Below, in pieces: positions 52,982 through 62,113 of a stretch of 64,000 bases of DNA (its first letter is position 1; the number at the start of each line of letters is the position of its first letter). Made by a program: the position numbers and the translations under genes. This DNA comes from Georgenia ruanii (GTDB taxonomy: Bacteria > Actinomycetota > Actinomycetes > Actinomycetales > Actinomycetaceae), in contig NZ_VUKE01000001.1 in assembly GCF_009193175.1 (NCBI RefSeq), positions 62,001 through 126,000 on the forward strand. The letters are read 5' to 3'. Below the pieces are notes generated by a model that saw nothing but the letters and a program-made list of their open reading frames with translations, was not told the DNA's origin and searched no databases.

Positions 52982-53898
52982 GACGTCGGCTCCGGCACCT
53001 TGGCGAAGGTCTGCTCGGGGTTGTTGAGCAGCGTGAACCGGTCCGCCGGCCACAGGACCACGAAGGCGCGGCCGACGATGTTGTCCATCGGCACCATGCC
53101 GCCGCCGGGCTCGCCCAGGTGGGCACGGGAGTCCTCGGAGTTGGAGCGGTTGTCGCCCATGACCCACACGCTGTCGGGCGCGACGACGACGTCGAAGGGC
53201 ACGTCGCTGGGGTCGGTGCCGGGCTTGAGGTAGGGCTCCTTGATCGGCTCGCCGTTGACGGTCAGCTGCCCCTTGTCGGTGCAGCAGGCGACCCGGTCGC
53301 CGGGCAGCCCGATGAGCCGCTTGATGAGGTGGTGGCCGGCGTCCTGCGGGAGCAGCCCGACGAAGGTGAGGACCTCGGTCATGGTCTGCTGCCACTGCGG
53401 GCGGGTGTCCGGGGGCAGGTCGCCCAGCCAGTCGCCCGGGTCGACGAAGACGACGACGTCGCCGCGGTGCAGGTCGAACGGCCCGGGCGCGAGCTTGTTG
53501 ACCATGACCCGGTCGCCGATCAGGAGGGTGTTCTCCATCGACCCGGAGGGGATGTAGAACGCCTGCGCCAGGAACGTCTTGATGAGGATCGACAGCACGA
53601 GCGCGAACACCATGACGGTGACGCTCTCGCGGAACCAGCCGCCCTTGGCCGGTTTCGCCGGGCGCTGGGCCGGCACCGGCTCGACCGGCGCGGGCACCTC
53701 CGGCCGGGCGGGCATGGCCCGGGTGGTCTCCGGCGGGAAGCTCGGCGGGACCCCGTCCCCGCCTTCCTGGGCGTCGATGCGGCCGGCGGCGGTACCGGCG
53801 TCAGGACCCTCGGCCGCCGCGGGGTCTTCCCGCAGATGGCGACGGTGCCTGGGGAGCGGGCTGGCGGGATCTGGCGTCCCGGCGCTGTTGCTGCTCAC
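52978..53898 (-). CDS. lepB: Signal peptidase I
   Basis: A 306-residue membrane serine protease that releases Sec and Tat signal peptides. A long basic/Pro-rich cytoplasmic part comes first, then one helix ([16 protein letters not shown]), the catalytic Ser in [10 protein letters not shown], the catalytic Lys in [14 protein letters not shown], and [13 protein letters not shown]. The GTG at 53898 has a GAGGGGAG site; TACTCT at 53967-53972 may be its -10. rplS lies upstream behind a terminator. Confidence 0.95.
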   Translation of the reverse strand: MSSNSAGTPDPASPLPRHRRHLREDPAAAEGPDAGTAAGRIDAQEGGDGVPPSFPPETTRAMPARPEVPAPVEPVPAQRPAKPAKGGWFRESVTVMVFALVLSILIKTFLAQAFYIPSGSMENTLLIGDRVMVNKLAPGPFDLHRGDVVVFVDPGDWLGDLPPDTRPQWQQTMTEVLTFVGLLPQDAGHHLIKRLIGLPGDRVACCTDKGQLTVNGEPIKEPYLKPGTDPSDVPFDVVVAPDSVWVMGDNRSNSEDSRAHLGEPGGGMVPMDNIVGRAFVVLWPADRFTLLNNPEQTFAKVPEPTS

Positions 53899-53990
53899 GC
53901 CTGGTCGGCTCCCCTCGTTCGGTCGATGCTGGTCGGGCCAGCACCGGTGCACAGGCCCCTTCGTGCAGAGTAACCGCCCCGGAGGCACCG

Positions 53991-54020
53991 CTGCCCGGCA
54001 CACTGGCGTGTGCCGGGCAG
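53991..54020 (-). terminator. Terminator hairpin after rplS
   Basis: A perfect 13-bp stem, CTGCCCGGCACAC with GTGTGCCGGGCAG and a TGGC loop, begins 17 nt beyond the rplS stop. Confidence 0.7.
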
Positions 54021-54037
54021 GTGTGGGGGGCGCAGGG

Positions 54038-54388
54038 TCAGCGCGTCTCGCGCTTCTCCTTGATCTTGGCCTTCTTGCCGCGCAGCTCGCGCAGGTAGTA
54101 CAGCTTCGCGCGGCGGACGTCACCGCGGGTGACGACCTCGATGGAGTCGATGGACGGGGAGTGCACCGGGAAGGTGCGCTCGACGCCGACGCCGAAGCTG
54201 ACCTTGCGGATCTTGAAGGTCTCGCGCACGCCGGAGCCGGAGCGGGCGATCACGACGCCCTGGAAGGCCTGGATGCGGGAGCGGTTACCCTCGACGACCT
54301 TGACGTTCACCTTGAGGGTGTCGCCCGGGCGGAAGGCGGGGATGTCGTCGCGCAGCGATGCCTTGTCGACGAGGTCCAGGGTCTGCAT
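54038..54388 (-). CDS. rplS: 50S ribosomal protein L19
   Basis: A 116-residue protein at the 30S-50S interface. [38 protein letters not shown] and [19 protein letters not shown] are typical. The ATG at 54388 has a GGAAGAG site. It stands alone between terminators with its own promoter about 150 nt upstream, although trmD usually precedes it directly. Confidence 0.98.
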   Translation of the reverse strand: MQTLDLVDKASLRDDIPAFRPGDTLKVNVKVVEGNRSRIQAFQGVVIARSGSGVRETFKIRKVSFGVGVERTFPVHSPSIDSIEVVTRGDVRRAKLYYLRELRGKKAKIKEKRETR

Positions 54389-54539
54389 GGTGATCTCTTC
54401 CCGCTCGTGCCACAGGTCACGCGCGCTGGTCGGGGCGGCCAGGGCCGCCACGTGGGCTGAGGGTGCTCGGCGTCCGCGGGCCCCGTAGACCCCCTGTGGC
54501 AGGTCCGACGGGCATCGTGGCGCGGCGCACGGCCGTCCT

Positions 54540-54569
54540 AGTCTGCCACACGGCGGGCCGCAGGCCCAA
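54540..54569 (-). promoter_or_regulatory. rplS promoter
   Basis: On the minus strand TTGGGC (54564-54569), an 18-nt spacer and CAGACT (54540-54545) resemble the rpsP promoter, which also has TGGCAGAnT with an 18-nt spacer. The implied leader is about 145 nt. Confidence 0.45.
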
Positions 54570-54578
54570 CGCCGGCGG

Positions 54579-56072
54579 TCAGCGCGACGGTGTGGTCTCC
54601 CCCACGGGGGCGCCCGACGCCCCGTCCGCACCCGGCGCGGGGCGCAGGTCGCGCACCATGACCACGTCCTCCTCCAGGCTCTCCCCCACCCGGAACCGCC
54701 GCATGCCCGCGACGACGAAGCCGTGGCGGGAGTAGCTGCGCTGGGCGCGGCGGTTGGCCTTGTTGGTGCCGAGCCACAGCGCCGCCACCGGCCGGTCCTC
54801 GACGGCGCGGCCGGCAACCTCCGCCACGGTGGCGTCCAGCAGCGCGCCGGCCACCCCCGACCCCTGGAAGGCGGGCCGGACGTAGACCTTGCTCAGCTCC
54901 GCGGCGGGCCGGGCGGCGACGACGGCCGCGACATCGGCGGCGTAGGGCTCCTCATCGGCCGCCAGCGGCAGCACGGTCAGGGTGTACCCCACCAGGCCGG
55001 CCGGTCCCGCGTCGGCGGCGAGCACCAGGTAGCGGGCGTCGTCGGCGAGGTAGGCCGCGAAGTGCGCGGCCGTGAGGTGGGCCTCGATGAAGGCCTGGAC
55101 GTCCGCCTCGGCCATGTGCGGCGGGCAGGCCAGCGGGAACGTGGCGCCGGCGAGCTCGGCCAGCGCCGCGGCGTCGGCGGCGGTGCCGCGGCGCACGCGC
55201 ACGCGCGTCGGGGCCGGCGCGGCGTCGGCGGAGGGGGCGTGGACGAACCAGCCGTGCCGGGCGAGCACCGCCCGGTCGGCCCGGTCCAGGGCCTCCGGGT
55301 CGAGCCGGGCGACCATGTCCGGGCGGCGCTCGGCGGTCCGCGCCAGCGCCTGGTCGCGGCGCCAGCGGGCGACCTTGCCGTGGTCGCCCGAGGTGAGGAC
55401 CTCGGGCACGGCGAGGCCGGACCACACCGGGGGCTTGGTGTACACCGGGTACTCGAGCAGCCCCGCGGCCCCGTGGGACTCCTCCACGAGCGAGGCGGGG
55501 TTGCCGATCACGCCCGGCAGCAGGCGGGCCACCGCCTCGACGACGACGAGGGCGGCCACCTCCCCGCCGTTGAGGACGTAGTCGCCCAGGGAGATCTCGT
55601 GCACCTCGAGGGCGCCGCGGTAGTGCTCGGCGACCCGGGCGTCGATGCCTTCGTAGCGCCCGCAGGCGAGCACGAGCTGGTCGGCGCCGGCGAGGTCCTC
55701 GGCCATGGCCTGGGTGAAGCGCTCCCCGGAGGGCGTGGGCACGAGCAGGACCCGCCGCGGCGACGCCGCGGCGGGCGCGGGCGGGGCGGCGTCGGAGCCG
55801 TCGGGCGCGGGCGCGGGCGGGACGGCCGGAGTCGCGGCCGTCCCGGCCGCAAGCACGTCGTCGAGGGCCTTGCCCCACACGTCGGGGCGCATGACCATGC
55901 CGGCGCCGCCACCGAACGGGGTGTCGTCGACGGTGCGGTGGCGGTCGGTGGTCCAGTCGCGCAGGTCGTGCACCCGCAGGTCGAGCAGGCCGTCGCGGCG
56001 GGCCTTGCCCACCAGGGAGAGGTCGAGGGCGTCGAGGTAGGCGGGGAAGATCGTCAGGACGTCGATCCGCAC
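54579..56072 (-). CDS. trmD: tRNA (guanine37-N1)-methyltransferase fused to a GNAT acetyltransferase
   Basis: A 497-residue fusion. Residues 1-275 are TrmD, which makes m1G37: [44 protein letters not shown], the knot loop [12 protein letters not shown] and the SLVEESH segment. Residues 79-106 are a Pro/Ala insertion. Residues 290-480 form a GNAT domain with [19 protein letters not shown] and [14 protein letters not shown]. TrmD alone is normally about 230-270 residues. No stop or frameshift separates the parts. The GTG at 56072 follows rimM by one nt. Confidence 0.95.
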   Translation of the reverse strand: MRIDVLTIFPAYLDALDLSLVGKARRDGLLDLRVHDLRDWTTDRHRTVDDTPFGGGAGMVMRPDVWGKALDDVLAAGTAATPAVPPAPAPDGSDAAPPAPAAASPRRVLLVPTPSGERFTQAMAEDLAGADQLVLACGRYEGIDARVAEHYRGALEVHEISLGDYVLNGGEVAALVVVEAVARLLPGVIGNPASLVEESHGAAGLLEYPVYTKPPVWSGLAVPEVLTSGDHGKVARWRRDQALARTAERRPDMVARLDPEALDRADRAVLARHGWFVHAPSADAAPAPTRVRVRRGTAADAAALAELAGATFPLACPPHMAEADVQAFIEAHLTAAHFAAYLADDARYLVLAADAGPAGLVGYTLTVLPLAADEEPYAADVAAVVAARPAAELSKVYVRPAFQGSGVAGALLDATVAEVAGRAVEDRPVAALWLGTNKANRRAQRSYSRHGFVVAGMRRFRVGESLEEDVVMVRDLRPAPGADGASGAPVGETTPSR

Positions 56073-56073
56073 G

Positions 56074-56694
56074 TCAGGCGCGCCCCTCGCCGTCGGCCCC
56101 CGCGTCCGCCTCCCCCGCGCCGCCGGCGTCGCCCGGCTGGTCCTCCCTCGCGGCCCCTCCGTCGTCCGGCGCGTCCGGCACGGCCGGGTCGGCGGCGAAC
56201 AGCCCGCGCGGCGGGTCGAGGGTGATGGTGCCGGCGTCGGTGTCCACCTCGGGGACGAGCTCGGCGACGAACGGCACCCGGGCCTCCGCGCCGTCGGGCT
56301 CGGTCACGACGAGGACGTCCTGGGCGGGCAGGTGCTCCAGATCGGCGACGATGCCCAGCTCGCGGCCGTCGACGTGGACCACGCGCAGGCCCACCAGCTG
56401 GTGGGGGTACCAGCCCTCGTCGTCGTCGCCCTCGTCCTCGTCGCTCTCGACGACGAGGCGCACCCCGCGCAGGGACTCCGCCCCGGTGCGGTCGTGCGCC
56501 TCCTCGAAGAGGGCGTAGGTGGCGTCCTTGGACTCCCGCGTCCGCACGACGGTGAGGGGACCGGCGTCGGCCGGGTCGGTCTCGAGGACGTTGCCGACGG
56601 CGAGGCGGCGCGCGGGGTCGTCGGTGCGCAGGTCCAGGCGCACCTCCCCCTTGAGTCCGTGGGGCGCTCCGATGATGGCGACGGTCAGCAGCAC
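56074..56694 (-). CDS. rimM: Ribosome maturation factor RimM
   Basis: A 206-residue factor that binds S19 during 30S assembly. The N-terminal RimM domain shows [20 protein letters not shown] and the C-terminal PRC-barrel shows [20 protein letters not shown] and [12 protein letters not shown]. The last 40 residues are acidic and Gly/Ala-rich. The GTG at 56694 has an AGAAGGAG site. A perfect hairpin separates it from the KH gene upstream. Confidence 0.95.
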   Translation of the reverse strand: MLLTVAIIGAPHGLKGEVRLDLRTDDPARRLAVGNVLETDPADAGPLTVVRTRESKDATYALFEEAHDRTGAESLRGVRLVVESDEDEGDDDEGWYPHQLVGLRVVHVDGRELGIVADLEHLPAQDVLVVTEPDGAEARVPFVAELVPEVDTDAGTITLDPPRGLFAADPAVPDAPDDGGAAREDQPGDAGGAGEADAGADGEGRA

Positions 56695-56740
56695 GCCGGC
56701 TCCTTCTGATGGTCGGGGGGCGCGCAGCGCCCCGGGTGCG

Positions 56741-56776
56741 CGCAGACCCGGCCCGCGGGTGCGGGCCGGGTCTGCG
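56741..56776 (-). terminator. Perfect hairpin inside the rpsP-KH-rimM-trmD operon
   Basis: A 16-bp stem, CGCAGACCCGGCCCGC with GCGGGCCGGGTCTGCG and a GGGT loop, lies 10 nt beyond the KH gene stop and about 45 nt before rimM. It could terminate, attenuate, or be a processing site. Confidence 0.65.
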
Positions 56777-56786
56777 GGTGCTGTGC

Positions 56787-57026
56787 TCAGCGGCGGTCGG
56801 TGTCCACCACGTCGACCCGCACGGGGCCGGAGGTGGACAGCGCACCGACGACGGTGCGCAGGGCCCGGGCGGTGCGCCCGGACCGGCCGATGACACGGCC
56901 CAGGTCCTCCGGGTGCACGCGCACCTCCAGCAGCTCCCCGCGGCGCAGGGACCGGCTGGAGACGCGCACGTCGTCCGGGTGGTCGACGATGCCGCGCACG
57001 AGGTGCTCGAGAGCGTCGGCCAGCAC
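56787..57026 (-). CDS. khpA: KH domain RNA-binding protein (KhpA/YlqC family)
   Basis: A 79-residue single KH-domain protein. The GxxG loop is GRVIGRSGRTARAL, and ALEHLVRGIVDHPDDVRV is the family N-terminus. KhpA works with KhpB in RNA binding and cell-size control in Firmicutes; the role here is inferred. The GTG at 57026 starts five nt after rpsP, as usual in this operon. Confidence 0.93.
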   Translation of the reverse strand: MLADALEHLVRGIVDHPDDVRVSSRSLRRGELLEVRVHPEDLGRVIGRSGRTARALRTVVGALSTSGPVRVDVVDTDRR

Positions 57027-57031
57027 GGGGA

Positions 57032-57481
57032 TCAGGCGTCCTCGGAGGGCGCCTCGGCCTCCGCTGCCTCGCCCTCACCGGTGGCGCCGGCGGCCTTGGC
57101 CTCGGCGGCGCGGGCCTTGCGCTTCTCGGCGTCGTCCTCGGCGGCCTTGACGGCCGCGGCGCGCGCCTCGGCCAGGGCCTCCGCGGAGGCGTCCTTGGTG
57201 CGCAGGGTGCCCTCGGCGCCCGGCAGGCCCTTGAACTTCTGCCAGTCACCGGTGACCTTGAGCAGGGCGGCGACCTGCTCCGTGGGCTGGGCGCCCACGG
57301 AGAGCCAGTACTGCGCCCGCTCGGAGTCGATGTGGATGAGCGAGGGCTCCTCGATCGGGTGGTACTTCCCGATCTCCTCGATCGCCCGGCCGTCGCGCTT
57401 GGTGCGCGAGTCCATGACGACGACGCGGTAGTACGGCGCGCGGATCTTGCCCATGCGCTTGAGACGGATCTTGACTGCCAC
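57032..57481 (-). CDS. rpsP: 30S ribosomal protein S16
   Basis: A 149-residue S16 with the standard first 85 residues ([40 protein letters not shown]) and an extra Ala/Glu/Lys-rich tail of about 60 residues, seen in many actinobacteria. The GTG at 57481 is preceded by AGGAGTG at a rather long spacing. It heads the operon with khpA, rimM and trmD. Confidence 0.97.
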   Translation of the reverse strand: MAVKIRLKRMGKIRAPYYRVVVMDSRTKRDGRAIEEIGKYHPIEEPSLIHIDSERAQYWLSVGAQPTEQVAALLKVTGDWQKFKGLPGAEGTLRTKDASAEALAEARAAAVKAAEDDAEKRKARAAEAKAAGATGEGEAAEAEAPSEDA

Positions 57482-57610
57482 TAGGTGGTCACTCCTGGTT
57501 TCGTGAAGGGGTGGACCGCGCAGGACCCCGGTGGGTGTCGGCGTCTCGGTTGGTCGCAGGACGCGGCGTCGGGCGGTGAGAGGGGCCGACCGGGCCGAGT
57601 ACAGCGGGTC

Positions 57611-57640
57611 ATTCTGCCAGATCCCCGGGCGCGACCGAAA
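57611..57640 (-). promoter_or_regulatory. rpsP promoter
   Basis: On the minus strand TTTCGG (57635-57640), an 18-nt spacer ending CTGG, and CAGAAT (57611-57616). The same TGGCAGAnT form precedes rplS. The implied leader is about 120 nt. Confidence 0.45.
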
Positions 57641-57672
57641 CCCGTGCGGACGGGTGTGACGGGTGGGGCGCG

Positions 57673-59550
57673 TCACGCCCCGGGGGCGGCCCCGGCCCGC
57701 TGCTCGAGGTCCCACCGCAGCTCGGTGACCACCCGGTAGGAGTTCACCGGTCCGCGCAGACGCCGCCCGTCCAGGAAGACCACCGGGCGCGGCGGGAGCT
57801 GGGCGGCGTCGGCGTCGAGGTTGTCGTCCTCCACACGGCCGAGATGGGCGGCGGTGCGCACGTCCCGGACGAACCGGTCCACGTCCAGCCCCACCTCCGC
57901 GGCCACGCCGCGCAGCGCGTGGGCGTCGGGCCGGCCGGCGCGGGCGACCACGGCGTCGTGCATCTGCCAGAACCGCCCCTGCGCCCCGGCGGCCTCCAGC
58001 GCGAGGGCCGTGACGACGTCGGCGTCCGCAGTGGCGTGGTGGCGGAACACCACCCGCACCTGGGACCCCAGTCGCTCGCGCGTCTCGCGCAGGACCTCCG
58101 CGGTGCGGGTGCGATAGGCGGCGTCCAGCGCCGCGTAGACGACGACGGTGGTGGGGGCGTCCGCCGGCCCGCGCACGTGGTCGCGCGCGACGTCGACCGG
58201 CCGGGGCAGGACCGTCCCGGCGGGGATGGGCAGCGGGCGCAGCCGGTCGCCCAGGGCGAAGATCGCCCAGGCGACGAGCAGCGCCAGGGCCGAGGCCAGG
58301 AGCACCCCCACCCGGGCCTCGTCCTGCAGGCGGGGGTCGGTGAGGGCCAGGTCGATGACGAGCAGGGAGATGGTGAAGCCCATCCCCGACAGCGCGCCCA
58401 CCCCGGCCAGGCGGGGCAGGTCGAGGCCGGCGGTGCGACTGGCGGGCACGAGCCGCTGCACGATGCCGGTGGTCCCCGCGATCCCGACGAGCTTGCCGAG
58501 GACCAGCCCGGCGACGATGCCCCACGTCAGCGCCGACGTCAGCGCGGCCGAGAGCATCTCCCCGGAGAGCTTCACCCCGGCGTTGGACAGGGCGAAGACC
58601 GGCACGACGCCGTAGTTGACGTAGGGCGCGAGCAGGTCGGAGAGGCGCTGGTTCATTGGTACGGACCGGTCGATGCTGCGCCGGGCGAGGCGGGCGGCGC
58701 GGGCGACCGGCGCCTGCCGGAAGAGGTGCACGATGTGCGAGGCGGCGTCGACGTCCTGCAGCCGGGTGGGGAAGACGGGCATGAGCAGGGCGATGAGGAC
58801 GCCGGCCAGGGTGGCGTGCACGCCGGAGAAGTACACCGCCAGCCAGGTGGCCACGCCCACGAGCAGGTACGGCGTCACCCGCCACAGCCGTAGGTGCTGG
58901 AGCAGCCAGATGAGCCCGAGCCCGACGGCGGCCGCGGCCAGGGCGAGGAAGTCGAGGTCGTGGGTGTAGAAGACGGCGATGACCGTCAGCGCGCCGATGT
59001 CGTCGACGACGGCGAGGGCGAGGAGGAACACCCGCAGGCGCGGCGCGTTCGCGGGTCCCACGAGCGCGAGCATGCCCAGGGCGAAGGCGGTGTCGGTGGA
59101 GATCACCGCCCCCCAGGCGGCGCCGGCCGGGCTGCCGTGGTTGAACGCCAGGAAGATCACCGCGGGCAGGACGAGCCCGCCCACGGCCGCCAGGACCGGC
59201 AGCAGCGCGCGCGAGGAGTCGCGCAGCTCGCCGAGGGTGAACTCGCGGCGCACGTCCAGGCCGACCACGAAGAAGAACAGGGCCATGAGCCCGTCGTTGA
59301 CCCACGTGGCCAGGGACAGGGACAGCCCCCAGCCGCCGAGGTGCACACCCAGCTCGGTCGACCAGAAGGCGTCGTAGGAGCCGCCGACGTTCGCCCAGAC
59401 GAGGGCGACGGCCGTGGCCGCCGCGAGCACCACGGCGGCCCAGGAGTCGTTGCCCCCGCCGCTGCGCCCGCGCCGCCGAGGGCGGCGTGCCTGTCGCGCG
59501 CGGACCTGATCGCTGGACAAACCCGCTCCCGGTGGGTGATGGGGATGCAC
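57673..59550 (-). CDS. nhaA: Na+/H+ antiporter NhaA with C-terminal thioredoxin-like domain
   Basis: A 625-residue fusion. Residues 35-440 are NhaA with about eleven helices, [26 protein letters not shown] and the ion-binding Asp pair in [10 protein letters not shown] (183-184). Residues 450-625 resemble the DsbA/thioredoxin tail known from actinobacterial NhaA fusions ([42 protein letters not shown]). The CPYC redox motif expected in this tail is absent, replaced by ALDAAYR, so disulfide chemistry is unlikely. The GTG at 59550 is the likely start. Confidence 0.92.
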   Translation of the reverse strand: MHPHHPPGAGLSSDQVRARQARRPRRRGRSGGGNDSWAAVVLAAATAVALVWANVGGSYDAFWSTELGVHLGGWGLSLSLATWVNDGLMALFFFVVGLDVRREFTLGELRDSSRALLPVLAAVGGLVLPAVIFLAFNHGSPAGAAWGAVISTDTAFALGMLALVGPANAPRLRVFLLALAVVDDIGALTVIAVFYTHDLDFLALAAAAVGLGLIWLLQHLRLWRVTPYLLVGVATWLAVYFSGVHATLAGVLIALLMPVFPTRLQDVDAASHIVHLFRQAPVARAARLARRSIDRSVPMNQRLSDLLAPYVNYGVVPVFALSNAGVKLSGEMLSAALTSALTWGIVAGLVLGKLVGIAGTTGIVQRLVPASRTAGLDLPRLAGVGALSGMGFTISLLVIDLALTDPRLQDEARVGVLLASALALLVAWAIFALGDRLRPLPIPAGTVLPRPVDVARDHVRGPADAPTTVVVYAALDAAYRTRTAEVLRETRERLGSQVRVVFRHHATADADVVTALALEAAGAQGRFWQMHDAVVARAGRPDAHALRGVAAEVGLDVDRFVRDVRTAAHLGRVEDDNLDADAAQLPPRPVVFLDGRRLRGPVNSYRVVTELRWDLEQRAGAAPGA

Positions 59551-59585
59551 CGGGCGGCACCCGGCGGCCGGCGCGCTGTCCCGCC

Positions 59586-59591
59586 AGGCTA
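59586..59591 (-). promoter_or_regulatory. -10 hexamer for nhaA
   Basis: TAGCCT on the minus strand, 35 nt before the nhaA GTG. Confidence 0.35.
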
Positions 59592-59635
59592 GGCCCGGGG
59601 TGGAACCGCCCGCAGGTCGGGACCGCCGGCCGTGA

Positions 59636-60436
59636 TCAGGACCACCGGAACAGGCGGGCGGCCAGCGGGTACAGGACGGCGACGTAGCCGGCCATGACGA
59701 GCAGCTGCATCGCCGGGACCCCGCCCTCGAACCAGGCGGCGGTGAGTGCCTGGCTCGCCGCCCCGAGCGGGGTCCAGGCGGCCACCTTCGCCACCGCGTC
59801 CGGCATGATCGGGCCCGGCGTCCACATGCCGGCGAAGAAGAGCATCGGGAAGTAGACGAGCATTCCCAGGCTCCCCGCCGTGCTGGCCTTGCCCGCCCGC
59901 GCGGCGATGAGCAGGCCCACCCCGAACATCGCCGCCGCCCCGAGGACGAAGGCGAGCAGCGCGGTGGCCGGCTGGCGCGGCGCCGGGGCGTCGAAGACCA
60001 GGGCCGCGGCGGCCAGCGCGACGACCGAGGCGAGCACCAGGGCCACGACCCCGATGACCACCTGGGAGACGAGCACGCCCTGCGGGCGCATCGGGGTGGT
60101 GCACAGCCGGCGGAGCACGCCCTGCTCGCGGTAGCCGGCGAGGGCCACCGGCATCGTGCTGAGCGCGGGCGTGGCGATGGCGGTGGCCAGGGCGACGGGG
60201 GCGAAGACGTCGACGGCGCGCAGGCCGGCCCAGGGTTCGGGCTGGTCGGTGATCACGTCCCGCATGCCGGGGATGGCGAAGCCGACGCCGATCAGGAGGA
60301 TGGCCGGGAAGGCGAGGGCGAAGAAGGCGCTGCCGGGGTCGCGCAGGAACAGCCGCGCCTCGGCCAGGGTCAGGGCGCGCAGGGCGCGAGCGCCGGGCGG
60401 TCGGGTGCGGATGACGGTCTGGGCGGGCGCGCTCAT
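59636..60436 (-). CDS. ABC-2 type transporter permease
   Basis: A 266-residue membrane protein with six hydrophobic segments and an ABC-2 fold; it starts ALTLAEARLFLRDPGSAFFAL and has GYREQGVLRRLCTTPMRPQGV, the conserved cytoplasmic coupling stretch. It pairs with the ATPase upstream, which its ATG overlaps by four nt. Such pairs export lipids, drugs or peptides; the substrate is unknown. Confidence 0.9.
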   Translation of the reverse strand: MSAPAQTVIRTRPPGARALRALTLAEARLFLRDPGSAFFALAFPAILLIGVGFAIPGMRDVITDQPEPWAGLRAVDVFAPVALATAIATPALSTMPVALAGYREQGVLRRLCTTPMRPQGVLVSQVVIGVVALVLASVVALAAAALVFDAPAPRQPATALLAFVLGAAAMFGVGLLIAARAGKASTAGSLGMLVYFPMLFFAGMWTPGPIMPDAVAKVAAWTPLGAASQALTAAWFEGGVPAMQLLVMAGYVAVLYPLAARLFRWS

Positions 60437-61368
60437 GGCAGGACCTCCGTGGTGTCGGGGCGGGCCCCGGTGACGTCGACGAAGACGTCCTCCAGGGAGC
60501 GGGACAGGGTGCGGATCTCGTCGGGGACGACGTCGCCCTCGGCCAGGGCGAGGATGGTGGCGGGCAGGACCCGCGCGCCGCCGGTCACCTCCAGCTCCTC
60601 GCCGACACCGACGACGGTGTCGACGTCGGGGAGCCTGGTCAGGCCGGCCGCCACGTCCGCCGGCGTCCCGGCCGGCAGGCGCATGCGGAAGGTGCGCCGC
60701 CGCTCGGTGCCGCTGACCAGCGCGGCGGGGCTGCCCTCGGCCACCACCCGGCCGCGGTCGATGATCGCGACCCGGTCGGCGAGGCGCTCCGCCTCGTCCA
60801 TGAAGTGGGTGACCAGGACGATGGTGACGCCGCTGTCACGCACCCGCTCGATGAGCTCCCACGTGTCGCGGCGAGCCTGGGGGTCGAGCCCGGTCGTCAG
60901 CTCGTCGAGCACGGCCACCTCGGGGTTGCCGACCAGCGCCAGGGCGATGGACAGCCGCTGCTGCTGGCCGCCCGAGAGGTCCTTGAAGGCCGTGTCCTGC
61001 TTCTCGGTGAGGCCGAGCATCCGCACCAGCTCCATCGGGTCGGCGGGGTCGGCGTAGAAGGAGGCGTACAGCTCCAGCGCCTCACGCACCCGCAGCCGCG
61101 GGGGCAGCCGCGCCTCCTGGAGCTGGATGCCGAGCCGGGGGCGCACCGCGCCGGGGTCGTGCTGGGGGTCCACCCCCAGCACCCGCAGGGCGCCGCCGTC
61201 GGCCTGGCGCAGCCCGGCGAGGCACTCGACCACGGTGGACTTGCCGGCCCCGTTCGGACCGAGGATGCCGAAGATCTCGCCGCGCTCGACGGCGAAGGAG
61301 ACATCGGTGACGGCGACGTTCGCGCCGTAGGACTTGCGCAGGTTCGTGACCTCGATGACGGGACTCAT
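60433..61368 (-). CDS. ABC transporter ATPase (DrrA/CcmA-like)
   Basis: A 311-residue ATPase with Walker A GPNGAGKSTVV, Q-loop LGIQLQEARLP, signature LSGGQQQRLSIAL, Walker B VAVLDELTTGLD and H-loop VTHFMDEAERLADR. The C-terminal part ends SLEDVFVDVTG, as in DrrA-type exporters. The ATG at 61368 has a GAAGGTGG site and lies one nt after the upstream permease stop. It energises the ABC-2 permease at 59636. Confidence 0.93.
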   Translation of the reverse strand: MSPVIEVTNLRKSYGANVAVTDVSFAVERGEIFGILGPNGAGKSTVVECLAGLRQADGGALRVLGVDPQHDPGAVRPRLGIQLQEARLPPRLRVREALELYASFYADPADPMELVRMLGLTEKQDTAFKDLSGGQQQRLSIALALVGNPEVAVLDELTTGLDPQARRDTWELIERVRDSGVTIVLVTHFMDEAERLADRVAIIDRGRVVAEGSPAALVSGTERRRTFRMRLPAGTPADVAAGLTRLPDVDTVVGVGEELEVTGGARVLPATILALAEGDVVPDEIRTLSRSLEDVFVDVTGARPDTTEVLP

Positions 61369-61369
61369 C

Positions 61370-62113
61370 TCAGGACGCCACCTTCCGGATCGGGACATCG
61401 CGGGCGAGCAGGTAGTAGGCGAGCGCGGCCAGCGCCAGGACGATCACGGAGACGAGGGCGGTGACCGGGGCGGACGGATCCAGCGCCGCGAGGAGCTGAA
61501 ACTGCCCGGTGGTCAGGTCCGGGGACCCGACGAGGTAGATGGGCCCGAGCGTCAGCGGCAGGACGACGGTGCCCCACCAGCCGCCGAGCCGGTAGTAGGC
61601 CATCCCCACGAGCAGGCCGCTGAGCTGGCCGGCCACGAAGGACAGCACCAGCCCGGGGACGACGCCGAGGCCCGCGTCGGGGGCGAAGCCGTTCTGGTCG
61701 CCCACGCCGCCACCCGAGCCGACGTGGCTCCACCCGTTCGCGGCGTAGACCATCCCCTCCACTTCCAGGCCCAGGCCCACGAGGACGGCGTAGGCGACCC
61801 CGACGACGACGCCGACAGTGACGGTGGCCCGCACGAACGCGGCGCGGGTGAGGCCGTTGCCGACATGGGCGGCGATGCCCGCGACGCAGAAGATGATCGC
61901 CATGGCGAAGCCGGTCCACAGGGCGCCGTGCCGGCTGAACTGGAAGATCGAGACCTCGACCTCGGCGAAGCGGTCGAGGAGGGTGATCACCACCGTGCCG
62001 ACGACGGCCATGGTGGCCCACAGCCATACCCCGATGACGGCCTGGCCGCGCATCAGCCATCGGGCGGCGCGCACCCACGGCGCGCGGACCGGTCTGGTGT
62101 TGGTGAGCATCAT
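61370..62113 (-). CDS. Integral membrane protein, probable ABC permease partner
   Basis: A 247-residue protein with six hydrophobic segments, including GVWLWATMAVVGTVVITLL and ALVSVIVLALAALAYYLLA. No known domain is recognised. It overlaps the upstream ATPase gene by four nt in a GntR-ABC operon, where the position corresponds to the YtrC/YtrD-type membrane partner, so permease function is inferred from context. Confidence 0.75.
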   Translation of the reverse strand: MMLTNTRPVRAPWVRAARWLMRGQAVIGVWLWATMAVVGTVVITLLDRFAEVEVSIFQFSRHGALWTGFAMAIIFCVAGIAAHVGNGLTRAAFVRATVTVGVVVGVAYAVLVGLGLEVEGMVYAANGWSHVGSGGGVGDQNGFAPDAGLGVVPGLVLSFVAGQLSGLLVGMAYYRLGGWWGTVVLPLTLGPIYLVGSPDLTTGQFQLLAALDPSAPVTALVSVIVLALAALAYYLLARDVPIRKVAS

